From Paraburkholderia fungorum (GTDB lineage Bacteria; Pseudomonadota; Gammaproteobacteria; Burkholderiales; Burkholderiaceae): a stretch of DNA of 64,000 nt. A model generated the notes under the pieces. That model was not told the DNA's origin. It did not search any database and worked only from the letters and a program-made list of their open reading frames with translations. A program made the translations under genes and the position numbers. Positions 24,852 to 34,046 of this stretch are shown piece after piece. The stretch lies in contig NZ_CADFGE010000012.1 of assembly GCF_902833645.1 (NCBI RefSeq), positions 186,001-250,000 on the forward strand, given 5' to 3'. Within the stretch, counting starts at the first letter, position 1. The number at the start of each line of letters is the position of its first letter.

Positions 24852-27051
24852 GACGAACTCCTTCTGACGCGTCGGCACGTCCTTTCACCAGCGGTTCAAG
24901 CGGCGATTGCGGATCGAGCAGCGCGGTACGAATGAAATGCAGTTGACTCAGAATGCGTTGCAACTGATGCCGCTCCTCACGCGGCGGCGTGAAGGTCGCC
25001 AGCATCAGTTGAACCGCGCCGATAGCGTCGACGGTTGCGGACAGCGCGCGGTCGAAGCGGTCCGCGCGCGGCTGTTCGAACAGCGCGGTCAGCGCATCGC
25101 GCATCGCACGCAGGCTGACCCGCCACGGCATCGACTTCGCATAGCGCGCGTCGGCGGGCAGCGCCGCCACTTCGCGGCGCAGATCGATCATCGCGTTGCC
25201 CACTTCGAGTACCGAAAAGAGCCAGCGCAAGGTGTCGCGTTTGAGTTCGGGTTCGTTCTGCGCGAGCGCGTTGATCTGGAACATCAGATCGCGTGCGCCG
25301 CTCTCGAAGCGCGAACGCACCCGCCGCATGCCCGCGCGGCTCGCCAGCGTGACCTGACGGCGCAGGTCCACCAGCAGACGGTTGCGCAGCCACGGCGTCG
25401 AAGGCGGCAGCATCACCGCGAAGGCAAGCGCGCAGACCAGCATCGACAGCACCAGCGCGATCGCGTCGTTGATGGTGCCGCTCGGGTCGTAATGAATCAG
25501 GTTGTCGGGGCCGGCCAGGAAGCAGAGGAAAATGCAATAGCCGACGCCGTAGCCGGCCAGCGCCGGGCGCGTCGTCATGAATACGCCGAGCAACAGGAAC
25601 GGCGTGAGCGCCGCGCACAGCAGCGGAAAACCGTCGATATGCGGATACACGCCGTACACCGCGATCATGCCCATTACCGAGGCGACCAGCGTGCCGCCGG
25701 CCATCTGGAACGCCGTGCGCTTCGGATTCGGCGACGACGACGCCAGCGCGCATACCGCCGCGGCATCCAGCGTCAAGGTCGAGCCGCTCGGCCACGCGGT
25801 CGCGATCCAGAATGCGCCGAGCACGATCATGACGATGGTGGCGCGCAAGCCGGCGACGCTCGCGGCGATCGCGTTGGTCTTAGGTTCGTAACGCTCGATC
25901 CAGCGCTCGCGTTCGTGCGTGTCGACCGCAAGCGAGGCGTAGGTGGCCGCGTACGCGTGCAGATCGTCGATGAAGCGGTACAGCAGTTCGGCACCGGTGT
26001 CGAAGTCGAGCAGCGGCGCGTCCGGCTGCGTTTCCAGCGCGGCGCGGGTTTCGCGTACCCGCTTGGGCAGCGCGGCCTTGTACACGTCGAGTTGCGCGGC
26101 GGCGTGGGCCGCGTCGGCGGCGCTCAACACCGGTTCGCCGGATTTCGCCAGCAACGGGGCGATTTCCTTGAAGTACGGCTCCAGCGCTTCGACCGCGATG
26201 GTTGCGCCGTTCGTGTTCGTATCGCGCAGCCGGTTCATCAGTTGATGCAGCGCGTGAAAGCGCGTCGAGGCGGTCATGAACTCGCTGTTCAGACGTGCGA
26301 GACGGCCACCGCGCATCCGCGAATCGGGACCTTCGAACACGGCGACACTGCGCGCCGCTTCGAAACCGACGATGTCGGCAACAAAGCGCGCGTTGGTCGC
26401 TTCGATCTGCGCGCGGTCGTTGCGGCCGGCCAACGAGGTCGACACGTACTCGACGAAGGCCGAGAAACGCGCGCGCACCGTGCCGCGCATCTGCAAGCCG
26501 GTGAATTGCGGAAACACGAGGCCGCTAACCGCGCCCGCGCAGAGAATGCCGACCACCACTTCGGCCACCCGCGTGAGCGCGCTCAAAAACGCGCCATCCG
26601 GATGCTGCGAAGCCGGAATGCCGATCAGCGCGGCGGTGTAGCCGGCCAGCACGAAACCATACGACTTGAAGTTACGGTTGCGCGCCGCGCCGGCCGTGCA
26701 GATGCCGACCCAGATCGCGGTCGTGACGATGAACAGTTCGGGCTGCTGTGCGAACAGGCCGATCAACGCGAGCATCACGACGAGGCCGACGAGCGTGCCG
26801 CAGATCCGGTAGAAGCTCTTGGCGAACACCATCCCGCTTTGCGGCTGCATGACGATGAATACGGTGGTCATGGCGGTGCGCGGCTGCGGCAGGTCGAGTT
26901 TCATCGCGATGCCGAGCGCCAGAAAGCAGGCGGCGAGCGCTTTGAACAGATAGACCCAGGTGAGGCCATCGGTGCGCGCCCAGTCGGCGGCAGCCGAATA
27001 CAGCGCGGCAAACGACGCCGGGCGTGAGGCGGGAGAGGGGGAGGCTGACAT
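24841..27051 (-). CDS. aaeB: FUSC-family inner-membrane efflux protein (AaeB-like)
   Basis: A 736-residue fusaric-acid/hydroxybenzoic-acid efflux pump. Two blocks of membrane helices (about residues 30-185 and 395-545) are separated and followed by cytoplasmic helical domains, the duplicated FUSC arrangement. TMTTVFIVMQPQSGMVFAKSFYRICGTLVG near residue 60-90 is the family signature, echoed in the second half by the stretch around LASSSPNPKRTAFQMAGGTL. In E. coli AaeB exports p-hydroxybenzoate; in this soil-type organism aromatic acids are plausible substrates, by inference. It is the first large gene after the outer-membrane factor (11 bp gap) in a four-gene operon. Confidence 0.88.
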   Translation of the reverse strand: MSASPSPASRPASFAALYSAAADWARTDGLTWVYLFKALAACFLALGIAMKLDLPQPRTAMTTVFIVMQPQSGMVFAKSFYRICGTLVGLVVMLALIGLFAQQPELFIVTTAIWVGICTAGAARNRNFKSYGFVLAGYTAALIGIPASQHPDGAFLSALTRVAEVVVGILCAGAVSGLVFPQFTGLQMRGTVRARFSAFVEYVSTSLAGRNDRAQIEATNARFVADIVGFEAARSVAVFEGPDSRMRGGRLARLNSEFMTASTRFHALHQLMNRLRDTNTNGATIAVEALEPYFKEIAPLLAKSGEPVLSAADAAHAAAQLDVYKAALPKRVRETRAALETQPDAPLLDFDTGAELLYRFIDDLHAYAATYASLAVDTHERERWIERYEPKTNAIAASVAGLRATIVMIVLGAFWIATAWPSGSTLTLDAAAVCALASSSPNPKRTAFQMAGGTLVASVMGMIAVYGVYPHIDGFPLLCAALTPFLLLGVFMTTRPALAGYGVGYCIFLCFLAGPDNLIHYDPSGTINDAIALVLSMLVCALAFAVMLPPSTPWLRNRLLVDLRRQVTLASRAGMRRVRSRFESGARDLMFQINALAQNEPELKRDTLRWLFSVLEVGNAMIDLRREVAALPADARYAKSMPWRVSLRAMRDALTALFEQPRADRFDRALSATVDAIGAVQLMLATFTPPREERHQLQRILSQLHFIRTALLDPQSPLEPLVKGRADASEGVRHAT

Positions 27052-27062
27052 GGCCGGCTTCC

Positions 27063-28721
27063 TTACTCAGCCGCGGGCGCGTTGGCGGACGGCCCCTGTG
27101 CGTGCGTGCTGCCGGCCAGGGCTGGCGCCGGCGCGCTGGCCCCGGCACGCTCAGTCGAGGCCGTTTGCGCCGATGCGCCCGATGCAGCCGCAGGCGCCAC
27201 AGCCGCCGGCTGGCCTTTGCCCTTGCCATGCGCTGGCAGCGTCTCGTTAGCTTGCGGTCCGTTGGCGGGTTCGTCGAGTCCGCCGCCGAGAGCCGTGACC
27301 AGCGACGCGTGCGCCGCGAGCCGCTCAGCCTGAATCTTCGCGACGCCTTCCTGCGCGCGCAGCAACTGGCTCTGCGCGATCAGCACATTCAGATAGTCAG
27401 TCAACCCGCGCCGATAACCTTCGCGCGACAGATCGTAGTTCTTGCGAGCCGCCGCGACCGAACGGTCGGCGTCCTCAGCCTGGGTGGCGAGCGAGCGGAT
27501 CCGGATCACCTGATCGGAGATGTCCTTCAGCGCGCCGACGATCGACTGGTTATAGCGATCGACCGCCTCGTCGTACCCCGCCGACGCCGCCCCGAGTTGC
27601 GAGCGCAGCCGGCCGCCGTCGAAGATCGGCAGCGACAATGCCGGACCCGCGCTCCAGCTATGCGATGGGTCTTTCAGGAACTGGAACAGCGGCCCCATGG
27701 CCGCATAACCGCCGATCGACGCCAGCAGGTTGATGTCCGGATAAAAACTGGCCTTGGCGACGTCGATGCCGCGCGCTTGCGCCGCGACCGTCCAGCGCGC
27801 CGCGACCACGTCCGGCCGATGGCCGATCAGATCCGCGGGCAGGGCGCTCGGCAGGGCGGCGGGGGCGTTGTCGAGCGCGAGCGTCGGACGCTGGATCGTG
27901 TCGCCGGCGCCCGGACCCTTGCCGGCCAGTGCGGCTAGTTGATTGCGGCCGAGCGCGATCTTTTCCTCGAGCGCGTCGATCTGGCGTTCGTATTCCGGCA
28001 TCGGCGTTTGCGCCTGGCTCACTTCGAGCTGCGTGCCGATGCCGCCTTTCAGACGCCGGTTCGCCAGGTCGACGATCTGCTGCTGTTGCTGCAGCGTGGA
28101 CTTGGCGATATCGAGCAGCGCGTAGTTCATCGACAGCTCGATGTAGGTGCGCACCACGTTGCCTTCGAGTTCGAGCTGGGCGGCGCGGAAGTCCGCTGCG
28201 CTCGCGTGGGCGGCGTCGAGTGCGCGCTCGGCGGCGTTCTTGTCCTTGCCCCAGATGTCGAGGTTGTACGACAGACCCAGCGTGCCGGTGTTGTTCCACG
28301 ACTGCTCGCCCGCGAGCGGACCCGGGCCGTAGTAGAGGTTGTCGGCCCATTTCTGACGCTGGATCGACAGACTGCCGTTGACTTGCGGCGAGAGCGCCGA
28401 ACGGGCGACGCCTGCCATCGATACTGCTTCGCGCACGCGCGCCTGGACGACAGCGAGGCTCGGATTGCCCGCCTGCGCGGCTTCGACCCATGCGTTGAGT
28501 TGCGGATCGTTATAGGCACGCCACCAGTCGGCGGCGGGCCATTGAGCGTCCGCGTTGGCCGCCCGGATGGCGTTGCCCGCATCGAGCGATGAAGGCTCGA
28601 TTCCGCGATCTTGCGGCGCGATGCCTCCGGTACTTGCACAGCCGGCGATTGTTAATAGGATCGTAAGAACCGCGGCTGCGGCGATCCCTTTCTGTACCGG
28701 AGACTGCACGATTTCCTCCAA
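27063..28721 (-). CDS. Outer-membrane efflux lipoprotein (NodT/OprM-type channel)
   Basis: A 552-residue TolC-like outer-membrane factor. A lipoprotein signal peptide with lipobox TIAGC (Cys near residue 28) is followed by two OEP repeats. Family motifs are NLDIWGKDKNAAERALDAA in the first half and GPALSLPIFDGGRLRSQL in the second. It gives the AaeXAB-like pump its own exit duct; E. coli aaeXAB lacks a linked channel. The last about 65 residues (from GGGLDEPANGPQAN onward) are an Ala/Pro/Ser-rich tail beyond the normal OEP length, probably a periplasmic extension. It is the first gene of the efflux operon, divergent from the LysR regulator across 227 bp. Confidence 0.9.
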   Translation of the reverse strand: MEEIVQSPVQKGIAAAAVLTILLTIAGCASTGGIAPQDRGIEPSSLDAGNAIRAANADAQWPAADWWRAYNDPQLNAWVEAAQAGNPSLAVVQARVREAVSMAGVARSALSPQVNGSLSIQRQKWADNLYYGPGPLAGEQSWNNTGTLGLSYNLDIWGKDKNAAERALDAAHASAADFRAAQLELEGNVVRTYIELSMNYALLDIAKSTLQQQQQIVDLANRRLKGGIGTQLEVSQAQTPMPEYERQIDALEEKIALGRNQLAALAGKGPGAGDTIQRPTLALDNAPAALPSALPADLIGHRPDVVAARWTVAAQARGIDVAKASFYPDINLLASIGGYAAMGPLFQFLKDPSHSWSAGPALSLPIFDGGRLRSQLGAASAGYDEAVDRYNQSIVGALKDISDQVIRIRSLATQAEDADRSVAAARKNYDLSREGYRRGLTDYLNVLIAQSQLLRAQEGVAKIQAERLAAHASLVTALGGGLDEPANGPQANETLPAHGKGKGQPAAVAPAAASGASAQTASTERAGASAPAPALAGSTHAQGPSANAPAAE

Positions 28722-28948
28722 AATTGGCTATAGAAGCATGTGCGCCATTATATTTTTTGATTGATTGAGGAATAACCGGTAAAGATGCAAGGCATTTTTA
28801 CGGAATATGAGACAATCGCCTTTGCGAATCATGTAACAATCGCTGCCGATCATTCGCAATTATGTTGCGACTATGTTGTAGGGGACCGGGGTAAGCGCTT
28901 TGCATGGCCGACAGCTAAAGCGCCAACTCCGGATCGACAAGGAAAAGT

Positions 28949-29887
28949 ATGGATACGCTTCAAAACATGCGCGTATTTGTCCGTGTCGTGGAAGCGGGCA
29001 GCTTCACGGGTGCCGCGCAGCACCTGAACACGACCACGGCGTACGCTTCGCGCGCGGTTTCCGATTTGGAAGCGCATTTGCGCACGCGCCTGTTGAACCG
29101 CACGACGCGCCGCATCGCGTTGACCGAGGCGGGTGAGCGCTATCTGCAGCGCTGCGAGCAGATTCTCGCGTACGTGGATCAGGCGGAAGCGGAGGCCAGC
29201 GACGCCCACGCGCGTCCGTCGGGCAAGCTTAAGGTGCATGCGATGACGAGCTTCGGCCAGCATTATGTGGTGCCGGCGGTGGGCCGCTATCAGGAGCGCT
29301 ATCCGGACGTGCATATCGAACTGACGCTCGCGCAGCGTATGCCCGATCTGCTGGACGAAGGTTTCGACGTATCGCTGACACTCGCAACCGGCTTGCCGGA
29401 TTCGGGGCTGGTGTCGCAGCGCCTCGGCAGCGCGTTCAGTATCGCCTGCGCGTCGCCGGCTTATCTGCAGCGGCATGGCGTGCCCCAAACGCCCGCGGAC
29501 CTCGCGCAGCACACGTGCCTGCAAATGGTCACGCCAGTGTTTCCCGCCGACAGATGGACCTTCGACGGCCCGAACGGCGAGGAAACGATCGTTCTGGGCC
29601 CGGCCACCTTCCAGGTGAATGTCGCCGAAGCGATGGCAGTCGCGGTGTGTAATGGAATGGGCATCGGACTGATTCCGATCTATTCGGCGATCAGCGGCTT
29701 GCGCAGCGGCGAACTCGTGTGGCTGTTGCCGGAATACACGTCGCAGGAAATGAACCTGTATGCGCTGTATCCGTCGCGGCAGTATCTGGACGCGAAAATT
29801 CGCACCTGGGTCGAATTTCTGCGCGACGAATTGCCGGCCACGCTGGCCGTCGATCAGGAAGAGTTGCGCCAGTTCGCGCGCGGCTGA
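28949..29887 (+). CDS. LysR-family transcriptional regulator of the efflux operon (AaeR-like)
   Basis: A 312-residue LysR regulator. The winged helix-turn-helix is at residues 5-64 (FVRVVEAGSFTGAAQHLNTT then RLLNRTTRRIALTEAGERYL). An effector-binding domain of the periplasmic-binding fold runs from about residue 93. It is divergent from the four-gene efflux operon, the layout of E. coli aaeR-aaeXAB, so it most likely activates the pump in response to an aromatic acid. The shared 227-bp intergenic region is AT-rich near 28735-28880, where LysR boxes would lie, but I could not pick out one convincing T-N11-A site. ATG 28949 is supported by an AAGGAAAAG site. Confidence 0.88.
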   Translation: MDTLQNMRVFVRVVEAGSFTGAAQHLNTTTAYASRAVSDLEAHLRTRLLNRTTRRIALTEAGERYLQRCEQILAYVDQAEAEASDAHARPSGKLKVHAMTSFGQHYVVPAVGRYQERYPDVHIELTLAQRMPDLLDEGFDVSLTLATGLPDSGLVSQRLGSAFSIACASPAYLQRHGVPQTPADLAQHTCLQMVTPVFPADRWTFDGPNGEETIVLGPATFQVNVAEAMAVAVCNGMGIGLIPIYSAISGLRSGELVWLLPEYTSQEMNLYALYPSRQYLDAKIRTWVEFLRDELPATLAVDQEELRQFARG

Positions 29888-30104
29888 AGCCCCGCCGCGC
29901 GGGCGGTTGACCTTGATTGACGAGGCCGCGCAAAGGGGCGTGATAGCCTGTTACATAAGTGCCGCGCCGCAACATTTTCTTACTTCTGCGCCGCAGTCGA
30001 TTTGCTAACGTGTGGTTTCACGCGCCGCCGCATTCTGCCGGACGCGTTCAATTCGCCGCTGTTCGGCAAACTGCAACAACCGCAACAATTAGGACGAGGA
30101 ATTC

Positions 30105-30263
30105 ATGGATACGCATCTGATGATCGGCGTGGCCGTCATGCTGGGACTGATTGGAATCGCCGCATCGCGCGATCTGCTGCGCCGCCTGCGCGACCAACAG
30201 CCGCAACTGGTGCCGGTCAAGATCGAACGTCCCGATTCGCAGGGGCAACGGCGCGATCGTTGA
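30105..30263 (+). CDS. Small single-pass membrane protein, 52 residues
   Basis: A short ORF with a strong AGGACGAGGAATTC ribosome-binding site four bases before the ATG. The product has one N-terminal hydrophobic segment (LMIGVAVMLGLIGIAA, about residues 5-20) followed by a basic, Arg/Gln-rich cytoplasmic tail (SRDLLRRLRDQQPQL). I do not recognise the family. The ribosome-binding site, the membrane segment with positive residues on its inner side, and the position in an otherwise empty 424-bp gap between the LysR gene and the SRAP gene favour a real gene. Its stop is 48 bp from the end of the convergent SRAP gene. Confidence 0.6.
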   Translation: MDTHLMIGVAVMLGLIGIAASRDLLRRLRDQQPQLVPVKIERPDSQGQRRDR

Positions 30264-30311
30264 GGCTTGTCAGTCTGTTTCGATCCGCGTTCTGTGGTTC
30301 ATTTCGTAGGT

Positions 30312-31031
30312 TCAAACCAGCGCTTCGATCAGACCCGGCTCGTCGTTGAGCGTGCGGTCCACCTCGAGGCTCACCCGGTGCCAGCGAAATCGCGCGGCGG
30401 GTAGACAGGCACCGTGTACGAGTTGTCCGAGTTCGTCGACAGGCAGAGCCGGGTCTAGCCAGCGGCGCGCCGCTTCGGGCGCGAACGCAAGCGGGCGTTG
30501 ACCGTGCACGTCGACGAGACCCGCGTCGGCGGTGGCCGTCACGATCACCAATCCCATGCCTTCCGTTTGCGGTTCTGTGCCGCGTACGCTCGACAGGGCC
30601 GCGAGGTACATCGGTGCATCGCTTTTCAGACGCACAAAATAGGGCTGGCGGACCGTTGCGTCGGTTTGCCCCGTGTGATCCCCGCTTGATGCTCGTGGCG
30701 CCGTTTCCATGCGCCACTCGAACCAGCCATCCGCCGGCACCAAAACCCGTCCGGTTTTCCACAAATCTTTGAAGTAGCGCGTGTGCGGCGCGGTTTCGGC
30801 GCGCGCGTTGATCGTCGCCGGCAGATGTTGCGCGCGCGCCCAGTCCGGGCAATAACCCCAGTGGATCGCATGCAGCGTTTGGTCTGGGTAAATCGCGAGC
30901 GGATGAGTGCCCGGCGCGAGGTTGTAGCCGGGGCGGCGATCGGCGGCGTCGAACAGCATCAGCGGGTCGGCGAGACCAAGCTGCTGTGTGTACAGATGCG
31001 GATCGCGGTACTGGCTGATTCGACCACACAT
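30312..31031 (-). CDS. yedK: SOS response-associated peptidase / abasic-site processing protein (SRAP, YedK-like)
   Basis: A 239-residue SRAP-domain protein. Cys2 of the MCGRISQY start is the residue that crosslinks to abasic sites in single-stranded DNA after removal of Met1. NARAET and PADGWFEWR hold the conserved active-site region, and VDVHGQRPLAFAPE contains the catalytic His. This fixes the start at 31031: an in-frame extension to 31133 would bury Cys2. The protein shields abasic sites at forks. It may share a transcript with the downstream-encoded metallophosphoesterase region, but the 109-bp gap gives no clear operon. An apparent insert near residues 110-125 (ASSGDHTGQTDA) is longer than in E. 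coli YedK. Confidence 0.9.
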   Translation of the reverse strand: MCGRISQYRDPHLYTQQLGLADPLMLFDAADRRPGYNLAPGTHPLAIYPDQTLHAIHWGYCPDWARAQHLPATINARAETAPHTRYFKDLWKTGRVLVPADGWFEWRMETAPRASSGDHTGQTDATVRQPYFVRLKSDAPMYLAALSSVRGTEPQTEGMGLVIVTATADAGLVDVHGQRPLAFAPEAARRWLDPALPVDELGQLVHGACLPAARFRWHRVSLEVDRTLNDEPGLIEALV

Positions 31032-31140
31032 GAGCGACACCTCCGGAGATCGCCGGTCCAAACCCGACCCGCACCCGACAATAACCCCAGCGTAGTGCGT
31101 GGCGCTCAGCCGCGCTACCCAGATCGGCCCCAAGCCGCCG

Positions 31141-31947
31141 CTATATCTCGACGACCTTGTCCCACGTGAATTGCGGATTTTCCAACTGACCGGTGCGCCG
31201 GTCCAGGTAGCCGCGTGGATTGCACACCACGCGCGTGCCGTTCACGGTGTAATCGAACGGCGTATGCGTATGCCCGTGAATCCACAGGGCGACAGGCGCG
31301 CGCACCAGCTCCGGCAAATGATTGACGAACCCGGCCGAGACGCGATCTTCCGCGTAGCGCTCGGCCAGACTCAAGCGGTACGGTGCGTGATGCGTGACGA
31401 CGATCGTCTTGCCCTCGAATGGTCGCGCCAGTTCGCTTTCGAGCCAGGCGCGCGCTTTCCGGTGCAACGCGAGGGAATCGTCAGGCGTGAAGTCGCGCGC
31501 CGAATCCTCGGTGTCGTGCGGCCAGTTCATCTGGATGAGGCCGCGGAAGTCGAGCATCACCCGGCGCGATGCGTCGATGCAGCCGGCGAGCGTGTCAGGA
31601 TCCGCGCCGTATAACGCGAAGTCGGTCCACAAGGTGGTGCCGAGCACGCGCCAGCGGCCTTGCGGGTCGACCAGCGCGGCATTGTTCAGTACATGCACGT
31701 TGTCGACTTGCGCGGCAGCATCGTAGAGGGCGGCTTCGAGCGCGCCGAATTCGCCGTCGTAATACTCATGATTGCCGGGCACGTAGACCACCGGCACGGC
31801 GCCGTCGAAGGTTTGCGCGGCCCAGCGCGGGCCCGCTGCATGATTATGGATGTCGCCGGCCAGCACGATCAGATCCGCCTGCGCATGCGGGATCAGCTCG
31901 GGCTCATCGTATTCCAGATGCAGATCGGACAGCACTCGAATCTTCAC
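31141..31947 (-). CDS. Calcineurin-like metallophosphoesterase
   Basis: A 268-residue two-metal phosphoesterase with all family motifs: DLHLE at residues 8-12, GDIHNH near 31, GNHEYYD near 58, THHAPY near 185 and GHTHTPFDY near 222. These residues coordinate the Mn/Fe pair. The physiological substrate is unknown; relatives act on phosphodiesters or nucleotides. It sits 50 bp downstream of the FAD oxidase on the same strand and upstream of the SRAP gene, so the three may be co-transcribed. The complete motif set argues for an active enzyme. Confidence 0.85.
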   Translation of the reverse strand: MKIRVLSDLHLEYDEPELIPHAQADLIVLAGDIHNHAAGPRWAAQTFDGAVPVVYVPGNHEYYDGEFGALEAALYDAAAQVDNVHVLNNAALVDPQGRWRVLGTTLWTDFALYGADPDTLAGCIDASRRVMLDFRGLIQMNWPHDTEDSARDFTPDDSLALHRKARAWLESELARPFEGKTIVVTHHAPYRLSLAERYAEDRVSAGFVNHLPELVRAPVALWIHGHTHTPFDYTVNGTRVVCNPRGYLDRRTGQLENPQFTWDKVVEI

Positions 31948-31997
31948 GACGACGACTCCTGCAATGGGCCCCGCACCGACGGCGACGGCTGCAAACT

Positions 31998-33416
31998 CTA
32001 GCGTAGCACCTTGCCCGGGTTCATCAGGTTCAGCGGGTCGAGTGCGTGCTTGAGCGCGCGCATCATTTGCACTTCGACGTCCTGTTTGTAATGCATTGCC
32101 TCGTCGATCTTCAACTGGCCGAGCCCGTGTTCCGCGCTGATGCTGCCACGATGCCGGTGCACGCTGTCGTAGACGATCTGGTTGATCGGACTTTGCCAGG
32201 CCTTGAGAAACGCTTTCGCATCGACACCTTCTGGCGCCTGCACGTTGTAGTGCAGATTGCCGTCACCGAGATGGCCGAACGTGACCATTCGCACGCCTGG
32301 CACGGCCTGCGCGATCGCTGCATCGGTTTCCTCGATGAAGTGGCCGATGCGTGAGATCGGCACCGCAATATCGTGCTTGATGTTCAGACCTTCCTCAGCC
32401 TGTGCGAGCGGGATGTGTTCGCGCAGATTCCAGAATGCCCGCGATTGCGTGAGGTTCTCAGCGACCACCGCGTCTTCGACCAGACCTTGTTCGAGCGCGG
32501 TTTCCATCAGACGCTCGAACAGGCCGCGCGCGTGCGCCTCGCTTTCGCTGTCCGACAGTTCCAGCAGCACGACCTGCGCGTGCGTTTCGGCGAACGGATA
32601 GCGCATCTGTTCGAAGTGCCGCCCCACTAGCCGCAGACAGAAATCCGACATCAGTTCGAAGCCGGTCAGCAGCGGCCCGGCGACGCGTTGCGTGAGCGTG
32701 AGGAAGTCGAGCGCCGCGTGCGGCGACGCGAGCGCGGCAAGCGCCGTGACACGCGCGGCCGGCTGCGGATGCAGCTTGAGCACGGCGGCGGTGATGATGC
32801 CGAGCGTGCCTTCCGCGCCGATGAACAGATCGCGCAGATCGTAGCCGGTGTTGTCCTTGCGCAAACCGCGCAGGCCGTCCCAGAGTTCGCCTTGCGGCGT
32901 GACCACTTCGAGGCCGAGGCACAGCTCGCGCGTGTTGCCGTAGCGCAGTACGCCGGTGCCGCCCGCGTTGGTGGCGAGATTGCCGCCGATCGTGCAACTG
33001 CCTTCGGCGGCGAGGCTCAGGGGAAACAGGCGGCCGGCTTCTTCAGCGTGCTTTTGCACTTCGGCAAGGATGACGCCGGCTTCGACTGTGATCGTGTTGT
33101 TGTGCGGATCGATGTCGCGCACGCGGTTCAGACGCCGCAGACTGATGACGGCCTGCGCGCCGCTTGCATCCGGCGTGGCGCCGCCGGCCAGACCGGTGTT
33201 GCCGCCTTGCGGCACCAGCGCGACGCGATGCTCGACAGCGAGTTTGACGAGCGCTGCAACCTCGTCAGGCGCGGCCGGACAGAGCACCGCGCAGGCGGTG
33301 CCGGTGTAGCGGCGGCGCCAGTCGGTGAGGTAGGGGGCGGTGTCATGCGGGTCGGTCAGCACGTGGGCGGTGCCGATGGCATCGCGGCAAGCGGTGAGGA
33401 AAGCGGCTTGGGTCAT
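31998..33416 (-). CDS. FAD-binding oxidoreductase, D-2-hydroxyacid dehydrogenase type (GlcD/D2HGDH-like)
   Basis: A 472-residue VAO-family flavoprotein. The N-terminal FAD domain (about residues 40-215) has the PQGGNTGLAGGATPD pyrophosphate loop and GGNLATNAGGTGVLRYGN. The C-terminal FAD-oxidase domain ends with the metal- and substrate-binding stretch GHLGDGNLHYNV followed by SAEHGLGQLK. This pattern fits D-2-hydroxyglutarate or D-lactate/glycolate dehydrogenases; the sequence alone does not choose between them. No GlcE or GlcF partner is adjacent, which favours a single-subunit D-2-hydroxyacid dehydrogenase. It lies upstream of the metallophosphoesterase gene (50 bp). Confidence 0.85.
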   Translation of the reverse strand: MTQAAFLTACRDAIGTAHVLTDPHDTAPYLTDWRRRYTGTACAVLCPAAPDEVAALVKLAVEHRVALVPQGGNTGLAGGATPDASGAQAVISLRRLNRVRDIDPHNNTITVEAGVILAEVQKHAEEAGRLFPLSLAAEGSCTIGGNLATNAGGTGVLRYGNTRELCLGLEVVTPQGELWDGLRGLRKDNTGYDLRDLFIGAEGTLGIITAAVLKLHPQPAARVTALAALASPHAALDFLTLTQRVAGPLLTGFELMSDFCLRLVGRHFEQMRYPFAETHAQVVLLELSDSESEAHARGLFERLMETALEQGLVEDAVVAENLTQSRAFWNLREHIPLAQAEEGLNIKHDIAVPISRIGHFIEETDAAIAQAVPGVRMVTFGHLGDGNLHYNVQAPEGVDAKAFLKAWQSPINQIVYDSVHRHRGSISAEHGLGQLKIDEAMHYKQDVEVQMMRALKHALDPLNLMNPGKVLR

Positions 33417-33488
33417 ATTGGTCGGTCAGGAAATTCGGCGGAGCTTGACGGGTGGGCTATCTGGCAAGCGGCGTGGGAAGCAGGACTC

Positions 33489-34046
33489 TCATTGCGAGCT
33501 TTCCTCGGTCTGCCCGGTGTTCAGTCTGGCGTTCCCGGTTGCGGCCTGCCGCGCTGCCCGTTTGGCCGCGCGCTTGAACGGCGCGACGTAGGCGAGCGTG
33601 CAGATGAAGAAAACGACGGCGAGGGCGGCTTCGAGCCAGCCGAGGCGGGCGCTCAGACCGGGGTCGCTCCAGCCACGCACGATGCCCTCCGCAAAGTACA
33701 GCAGGATCAGCATCGATGCCCATTGCAGCGTGTAAAGCCGGTGCCGCCACACGCCGGGCAGGGCGAGCAGCAGCGGCACGGCTTTGAGCACCAGCGCCGA
33801 GCCGCCCGGCCGCAGCGGCGCGAGCCACCATTCCCACGCGACGGACAGCGCGATCAGCGCGAGCAGGCTGGCGGTGGCGCCGCAAGCGGCGGCGCGGTTT
33901 TGCTGCACAGGCATGGTGGTTGCGCGCATAGGAGCGTTCGTTGCTGAATCCGCGGGAGACGAGCCGGCGTGTTGCGCGTTGCTGCCGCTTACGCGCATCC
34001 CGGCATGCGAATCGTTCGAGGCCTTTGGCGCAGTCGGCTCGCTCAC
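33489..34046 (-). CDS. DUF2069 membrane protein
   Basis: A protein of up to 185 residues. The conserved part begins near residue 48 (RAAACGATASLLALIALSVAWEWWLAPLRPGGS) and has four hydrophobic helices, matching DUF2069, an uncharacterised inner-membrane family that often follows wrbA in proteobacteria. GTG 34046 overlaps the wrbA stop (GTGA), which suggests coupled translation. A later ATG at 33929 would give 146 residues and skip the low-complexity N-terminus, so the start is uncertain. The C-terminus is basic then polar (KRAAKRAARQAATGNARLNT). Function unknown. Confidence 0.75.
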   Translation of the reverse strand: MSEPTAPKASNDSHAGMRVSGSNAQHAGSSPADSATNAPMRATTMPVQQNRAAACGATASLLALIALSVAWEWWLAPLRPGGSALVLKAVPLLLALPGVWRHRLYTLQWASMLILLYFAEGIVRGWSDPGLSARLGWLEAALAVVFFICTLAYVAPFKRAAKRAARQAATGNARLNTGQTEESSQ

